This document shows, in pieces, positions 58,501-64,000 of a stretch of DNA of 64,000 nt. Where the stretch lies: NCBI RefSeq assembly GCF_963576675.1, contig NC_088918.1, positions 32,459,501 to 32,523,500 on the forward strand, in the 5' to 3' direction. Made by a program: the position numbers and the translations under genes. The first letter of the stretch is position 1. Every line of letters starts with the position of its first letter. The stretch is from Euphorbia lathyris (Eukaryota; Streptophyta; Magnoliopsida; Malpighiales; Euphorbiaceae). The notes below the pieces were generated by a model, which saw nothing but the letters and a program-made list of their open reading frames with translations, was not told the DNA's origin and made no database searches.

Positions 58501-59492
58501 TTAATTTTTACATTTTTAGCATAGATTATAATTTTACTCTATAGTTAAATTTATTTAATTAAATTCCTTTTCTTTCTGTTTTTTTTTTTTTCTTACCAAA
58601 AAAAAAAGAAATAATATTTAAAAAATTATAACAAACAAAAAAAGGAAAAAAAAAAAGCAGAAAGAAATAGTAAAAAAAAACCAGTTTCAAATATGAGTTA
58701 TTTTTGAGCAATCCCGTCCAACAACTTCGGCGACGAAATTGAATTCGAATCAGTGAAATTTTAGATAGATCCCCCGGACTCCTCCATATATCCGCCCCTG
58801 CCTGCTTTTGTTTGTAACAATCTCAACACCTGGAAAGTTCCAATTTCTTAGTTTTGACTCGTCAGTACATATCAAAATCAGGGATGAGTAGAACCAAACC
58901 AAAAATTGATGAAACGAACAAAAAAACAAATCGAACCAAATTTTAATTTGGTTTTGATTAACTTCTTATTTTTTGGTTACATTGATGTTGACTCATTTAA
59001 AAAAAAAAACCCATAAAGGTTTTCCTTTTTTATACGAAGGAACTCCTACCACAAACGACACTTTAATTTTAGTGGTTTCATGATTGTTGATAGATTGTAG
59101 ATGCTTAAAAATTTAAATTATCTTTTTTATTTTAGAAATAGATAAAAATTAATTAATTAATGCAATTAATACAAGGATAGTAAAATCTTTTAATTAATAT
59201 TAATTATATTTCTTAATTCTTGAACTTTGACTTTAAAAGACGAATATTATGGAACATAGAGAATATTTAACAGACTTAGTTATTTATCAACAAGTTTTTT
59301 TTGTAACCGTGTTAGTCACACATTAAAATATATTGAATGTAATTGATGTTTGAAAAGTCAAATAATTTTCTCAAAATTTCCAATAATATAGAACTAAAAT
59401 CGATTTTTGGTTACGACTAAATTTATGACAAAATTTGAAACATTTCGTAAGTTATTCATCGAAAGTTTAGTGTCAAATTTGTCCATAATCTC
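58501..59492. other. Intergenic region with worn MITE ends
   Basis: This lies between the divergent PMD and SDR genes. A hAT-type end CAGGGATGAGTAGAACC is at 58879, followed by AACC/GGTT-rich sequence to about 59000. At about 59100-59272 a worn relative of the Stowaway MITE can be seen (TTAAAAGACGAATATTATGG at its right end). Poly-A/T runs lie at 58578-58680. No gene is seen. Confidence 0.4.
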
Positions 59493-59499
59493 TATAAAA
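59493..59499 (+). promoter_or_regulatory. TATA box of SDR gene
   Basis: TATAAAA lies 53 bp before the ATG at 59552, which would give a short leader of about 25 nt. Confidence 0.5.
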
Positions 59500-59551
59500 T
59501 AAAACATAAATAGTGAAAATATAGTGTAAACAGAATCCTGAAACTCTCGCA

Positions 59552-61161
59552 ATGGCCCATCCTCCATCTTCTCTCCCACTACAAGATCGAGTCGCCATAG
59601 TTACTGGCTCCTCCCGTGGAATTGGGAAAGCCATAGCCCTCCATTTGGCTTCATTGGGCGCAAAGCTCGTCATCAATTATTCTTCGAACAGAGACCAGGC
59701 TGATCTCGTCGTTCAAGAGATTAATTCTTCTTCTTCTTCTTCCTCTGCTAATGATTGCCCTCGCGCCATTTCTGTCCAAGCTAATGTCTCCGATCCTACC
59801 CAGGTTAAGTCTCTCTTCGATGAGGCTGAGAGAATTTTTGGCTCTCAAGTCCATGTCTTGGTGAACTCTGCTGGGGTTTTGGATTCCAAGTATCCCTCCA
59901 TTGCTAACACTTCCTTGGAGGATTTTGAACGCACTTTTAGGTAATTTTATCAACTATTACCCACCCGATTTCTTTGATTGATGACTATTTGTTTGTTCAT
60001 TTGCTTGTCATACTTAATGGGCGTCCTTGAAATTGAAGATTAATTTTGAAATTGTTTGCAACAGCGACATTGCTTTAAGAAAATTGAAAATTGATTGATT
60101 AATGATTTTACAATCTGTATGCATTTTGAATGAGGAACAGGACCAATTTATCCTCAATTGATTTGATCCGTTAAATGCTGAACCTAGTTTTGAACATAGG
60201 AAGACAAGGAAGGTTAAATGAAGCTGAATTTCATAAAGTTTGGTCCTTTTTCCGCAATTGAGCAGATTGCTTTTCTAATGCATCTTTAACTGTAGACAGT
60301 AGAGTTGTAAAACCTTAAACTTCTATATAGTCTTACCTTGGGAACATAGATTAAAATCATATGGTTGCAAAATAATTTTCACCTCAATATGATTTACCTA
60401 TAAATGTTAGTTAAGATATTTAGTTTGATTATGGGAGAAAATATGAAGAAGCTTGTAATGCTGAGTTTAGGGTAGAACTGAAAGGGGTTGAACATGAAAG
60501 AGCTGCTTTCTGAGACACCCTTAACATTGAATTTGCAGTTGAATCAATGAGTATCAAACTATTTTTTTTTTTTCCGATCAAATCACGAGATAAGGGTCCG
60601 CACCACCGCGGCGGCACCTATGTCCACATCCAGATTAATCCCCGTTCACTGGTTGGTAGGCAACTCAAATGAGTATCAAACTATGATATACATTCTTCTA
60701 CTTTTCACTATAATCCAACTTGATTATAACCTAATAATGCCCTCATCTACAGTGTGAATACTAAAGGTTCATTCTTGTGCTGCAAAGAAGCAGCAAACCG
60801 GCTCAAACGTGGCGGTGGAGGCCGAATAATAATGTTATCATCATCTATGATTGGTGGATTGAAGCCAGGATTTGGAGCATATGTAGCTTCAAAGGCAGCA
60901 GTAGAGACAATGGTAAAGATACTAGCAAAGGAATTAAAGGGAACTGGGATCACAGCAAACTGTGTTGCACCAGGTCCTATAGCAACAGAGATGTTTTATG
61001 CTGGGAAGACAGAGGAACAAATTCAGAAGAGCATTGCCGAATGCCCGCTAGCCCGGCTCGGTGAGCCCAAGGATGTTGCACCTGTTGTTGGGTTCTTGGC
61101 TACTGATGCTGGTGAGTGGATTAACGGACAGGTTATTCGAGCCAATGGTGGCTATGTTTAG
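59552..61161 (+). CDS. Short-chain dehydrogenase/reductase, NADPH-dependent aldehyde reductase-like
   Basis: Two exons, 59552-59940 and 60753-61161, with an 812-bp GT/AG intron, give 265 aa. The protein is a full classical SDR: cofactor motif TGSSRGIGKAIA near residue 18, VNSAGV in place of the usual NNAG, catalytic Ser in MLSSSMIGG, and catalytic YVASK. The end is GEWINGQVIRANGGYV. It closely resembles plant NADPH-dependent aldehyde reductase-like or 3-oxoacyl-ACP reductase-like proteins. These reduce carbonyls with NADPH in the cytosol or chloroplast; the N-terminus here (MAHPPSSLPLQDR) shows no clear transit peptide. The start fits the family length. This is the only intact host-type gene in the window. 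Confidence 0.93.
60563..60667 (-). mobile_element. SINE-like insert in the SDR intron
   Basis: A 105-bp insert is flanked by the 17-bp direct repeat AATGAGTATCAAACTAT (60546-60562 and 60668-60684). It starts with a T-run, so on the minus strand it ends in poly(A). It is GC-rich in the middle (GCCGCCGCGGTGGTGCGGAC), unlike the intron. The size, tail and target duplication fit a SINE or truncated retro-copy. Confidence 0.72.
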
Positions 61162-61872
61162 GATTTGCAGATGCATATCTAACACTACCAAGTAAAGTAG
61201 TTTATTTGGAGTGATTCTACCGGACCACACTGGCCCAGGACTGCTCAGATTGTGTCAGCGCAGCAGTGGCACTGATGTGGCATAATCAGAGTGGTCGGGA
61301 CTAGTATGGTCCGGGACCATAGTAGAAATTTTCGTTCATTCGAGGGTTTATGGTTTGATAACAAAATATTTCTTATCAGTTTGGTTTTCTTTACACAATG
61401 TTTTATTTGAAGCTTCAAGTAGAGAAATCATCCCTGAGGTATGAAATTGAATTGGCCTGCCAATAACAATTTTCTGATTGCTATTTGCTTTGGTCAAAGA
61501 ACAAAGTGAACCAATCATTTAGCTTTGAAATGGTAATCTGAGTGTTGTAAAATGCTGTTCCTTCAAATTTTATTCTATAATCAAATCAATCCAATTGGAA
61601 AAATGAATCTAATATCAGATACATGTATATATAATTAGACTAATTTAATTGGGTCATATATAAGAGAAATTCACAAAGAAATTTGATTATTAGTAGAAAA
61701 GATGAGAGCCGTGTTTTAGTGTAGCCATGAAATTTGATTATTGGAAAAGTAATTTTAATCCTCCAACTTTGGGTAAATTACATCCATACACCTCAACTTT
61801 GCATTTTCTTTTTATAGCCATGAACTTGAAAACTGGACAATTAAAGCTCTTGAATTTTACACTCATTTTACT
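61162..61872. other. SDR 3' region
   Basis: Holds the 3' untranslated region and AT-rich flank. A GC-rich patch with partly inverted GGTCCGG/CCGGACC motifs is at about 61217-61322. No other gene is seen. Confidence 0.4.
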
Positions 61873-61882
61873 GTTGAAGAAA

Positions 61883-63436
61883 GGGAAAATTAAAAAACTA
61901 GGTCAAATGGGAGGCTCATTTACATATTTAACCCATTTACTCAACCTACTACATATCTAGACTGATTTTGTGCGACTTTCCCATAATACCCCTAACCTTC
62001 CCACTTCCCCAAACGCGAACGGTCTCTCCCCCTCTTCTCCTTGGTTGCGCGAAACGGTTGGCAGTTCCTCCATTAATGATTCCAAGACTTTTGATCTTCC
62101 TTTAAATTGCACGAAATCTGCACCATTTCTCCAAATCACAATGTATTTCTCTTCTTCATCTCTTGATTCTGCAACTTCCTAATCCTAGAAAACGAAGCCA
62201 TGGTTCTTCATCTTCCAGTTCCTGCTCGTTTCTTGGTTTCTTTCTTCTTGTGACCATCGAAGAAATGGTGATTCTACGTTATTTTCATCGTTTTTTCCGG
62301 TTTATCATATTGGTTTCGTCGAAAAATGTAAGTATATATTGTTTTTTCTGTATTTTTCCCATAAATCCACTTAGCATATGCGGTTTTCGCGAGGTCTGTG
62401 GGGAGAAATTTATCGATTTCACTTCGCGAAATGATGATTACACGGAGTTTGCGAGGTAAATCGATAAATTTCTCTCGCAGACTCCGCGAAATCATCGTTT
62501 CGCGAAGTCAGAGCGTCACATTTCTCCTCGCAAACTCCGCAAAATCATCGTTTCGCAAAGTCAGAGCGTCACATTCCTCCTCGTAGACGTCGCGAAATCA
62601 TTGTTTCGCTAAGTAAAATCACCCTCTTTCTTGCACATTTACGTTCGCATACTTAGCGAATCATCGTTTCGCGAAGCCAAATCTTCATTTTTTCTGACTA
62701 ACACGATCAAATTTTTCTGAAGGTGGTTGAATACATAATATTCATTCCTGGAAGCCGGCGTGTTAGGGTGCCATGAGAGACATCCATTCCAAAAGGTCTG
62801 GACTTCCAACCACCAGTGGTGAATAGGAGTCTACACCGTGGGACACGTCCATCCCTCAATGGTTAATAAGAGCCTATGTATCGTGAGACATCCATCCATC
62901 GCTGGTGAATAAGAGCCTATGTATAATGAAGTGATTTGTTAGGAGTTTATTGTGACAATCTTGTTCTGTACCGTGAGACACATCCATCCATCGGTAGTGA
63001 ATAGGAGCCTATGTATTATGAAGTGATTTGTTAGGAGTTTCTTGTGGCAATCTTGTTGTAAATTTTGATAATGTTATGATTTTCATGTTAGAATTCGTTG
63101 TTGTTTGACATTTTTTGTTATATACCACTTCGCGAATTAGCTTCAAAACACATCCAGGTTTCACATATGCTAATTAAATTCATCAACTAGACCAAACATT
63201 AGTTTCACAGGCTTCGCATATGCTAATTAAATTCATCAAGTAAACCCAAATCTTAGCTTCGCAGGCTTCGCATAAGATCGAATCTACGAAGTCAGATGGG
63301 AGGGAGACAGACGCGCGTAAATATTGAGGGTATTATGAGAAAGTCACACAAAATCAGTTTAGATATATAATAGGTTGAGTAAATGGATTAAATATGTAAA
63401 TGAACCTTCTATATAACCCATTTTTGTAATTTACCC
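61883..63436. mobile_element. Non-autonomous Mutator-like element with internal satellites
   Basis: Inverted ends of about 110 bp start GGGAAAATTAAAAAACTAGG on the left and, reversed, GGGTAAATTACAAAAATGGG on the right; CATTTACATATTTAA and CTGATTTTGTG lie within both arms. The flanks are the exact 10-mer GTTGAAGAAA (61873-61882, 63437-63446). No transposase is seen. The middle consists largely of tandem repeats. Confidence 0.85.
62383..63290. repeat. Three tandem-repeat families inside the Mutator-like element
   Basis: (1) 62460-62680: units of 53 bp with ATCATCGTTTCGCGAAGTCA, starting at about 62491, 62544 and 62597, with a fourth at 62660. (2) 62830-63020: units with CATCCATC...GAATAAGAGCCTATGTA, about 90 bp apart in the last two. 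(3) 63160-63280: units of about 57 bp with CATATGCTAATTAAATTCAT. All are non-coding as far as I can see. Confidence 0.75.
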
Positions 63437-63635
63437 GTTGAAGAAATCAAAATGACCGACAATGATTTCAAAATGCAAAAACTCAAGAATTAAAATGGTT
63501 AGAATTGCATGATCTCATGGATACATATTTTTTATTTTTATAATCACCATTTTTAGAATTTTCTATCTCAAAATAACCACTTTATCCATCCTAACTAAAC
63601 TAAACAACAATTCTTCAAAAAAAAAAAAGCTTAAT

Positions 63636-64000
63636 ACATAAATAACCTCCTGAACTTGTCCAAATGTTGCAACTGTCCCCTCCAACTTTCAATCGTAACA
63701 AATTACCCTTCGAACTTCTCTAATTGTAACAATTTACCCCTTAAACTTGTCCAATTATAAAATATAACCCCAAATTGGTGACATGGACTGCAATTGAAGA
63801 AACACATGAAATGCAAAATCTGCAACGCTCGTGGATTGTGATAATCAGATCTTTGGCGTGATACGAATCCGGGAAAATGCTTTTACTGTTGCTTCAAGTA
63901 TGGGGTAAAAAAATTTCCAATTTGGGATTATGTTTTAGAATTGAACAAGTTTAAGGAGTAAGTTGTTACAATTGAAAGTTGAAGGGGGCAGTTGTAATAT
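63636..64000. mobile_element. Inverted-repeat element, cut by window end
   Basis: The left arm (ACTGTCCCCTCCAACTTTCA, then TTACCCCTTAAACTTGTCC) is mirrored at 63945-64000, where the reverse complement reads ACTGCCCCCTTCAACTTTCA and CTCCTTAAACTTGTTC. The middle at 63785-63940 is single copy. The right end and target duplication lie outside. Confidence 0.6.

Noticed and set aside
62398..62586. ORFs over the TTCGCGAA repeats
   Set aside because: They are products of tandem repeats and have no coding features.
1..64000. CRISPR arrays, operons, tRNA or rRNA genes
   Set aside because: The tandem repeats seen have no spacer pattern and lie in transposons. I found no tRNA cloverleaf or rRNA sequence by eye.

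Overview
This is a eudicot plant nuclear DNA window: it is very AT-rich, has spliceosomal introns with GT/AG borders, and carries plant-specific transposon families and a plant short-chain dehydrogenase. The species cannot be told from the sequence. Nearly all of it is transposable elements nested inside one another. Only two loci look like ordinary genes: an intact SDR reductase (59552-61161, +) and a decayed plant-mobile-domain gene (PMD, -) whose first coding exon lies at 58192 and the rest at 36503-34657.

Region 1 (602-17900) is a complete Helitron of about 17.3 kb, with a TC start after A601 and a hairpin plus CTAG end before T17901. It carries two plus-strand genes: an apparently intact ten-exon RPA70-like gene (2345-4756) and a multi-exon Rep/helicase gene (8483-17715) broken by one frameshift and two in-frame TGA codons. 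Each gene is preceded by its own copy of a roughly 1.2 kb promoter/leader segment (976-2219 and 7103-8325). Inside lie a 591-bp Mutator-like MITE with a 9-bp target duplication, a hAT-type MITE, and a second, minus-strand non-autonomous Helitron (8945-11088).

Region 2 (18146-33924) is an old hAT transposon on the minus strand. Its transposase reading frame is cut into three pieces by a LARD-type LTR element (21450-28886, TSD GAAGC) and a CACTA element (28996-32529, TSD ACA). A Mutator-like element containing a Stowaway MITE sits in its 3' part, and a 5'-truncated LINE with a 10-bp target duplication sits near its 5' end.

Region 3 (34657-58500) is the PMD gene. Its first intron holds a minus-strand Tat-like Ty3/gypsy element (36840-57971, TSD TAAAC, 501-bp LTRs). 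That element was itself invaded by an Athila-like gypsy element (from 38446, +) and a Sirevirus-like copia element (ending at 56189, +). The Athila 3' LTR, the Tat pol and the 5' half of the copia element are all missing, which one deletion joining the two insertions near 50.2 kb would explain. The Athila part carries two downstream ATHILA-domain ORFs, each preceded by a GC-rich inverted repeat and a TATA box, the same layout as in its LTR.

Region 4 (58.5-64 kb) holds the SDR gene with a short SINE-like insert in its intron, a 1.55-kb Mutator-like element with 10-bp target duplications and internal tandem repeats containing TTCGCGAA-type motifs (61883-63436), and the left arm of another inverted-repeat element that runs off the window. 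All assignments come from reading translations and termini by eye; no database search was done.
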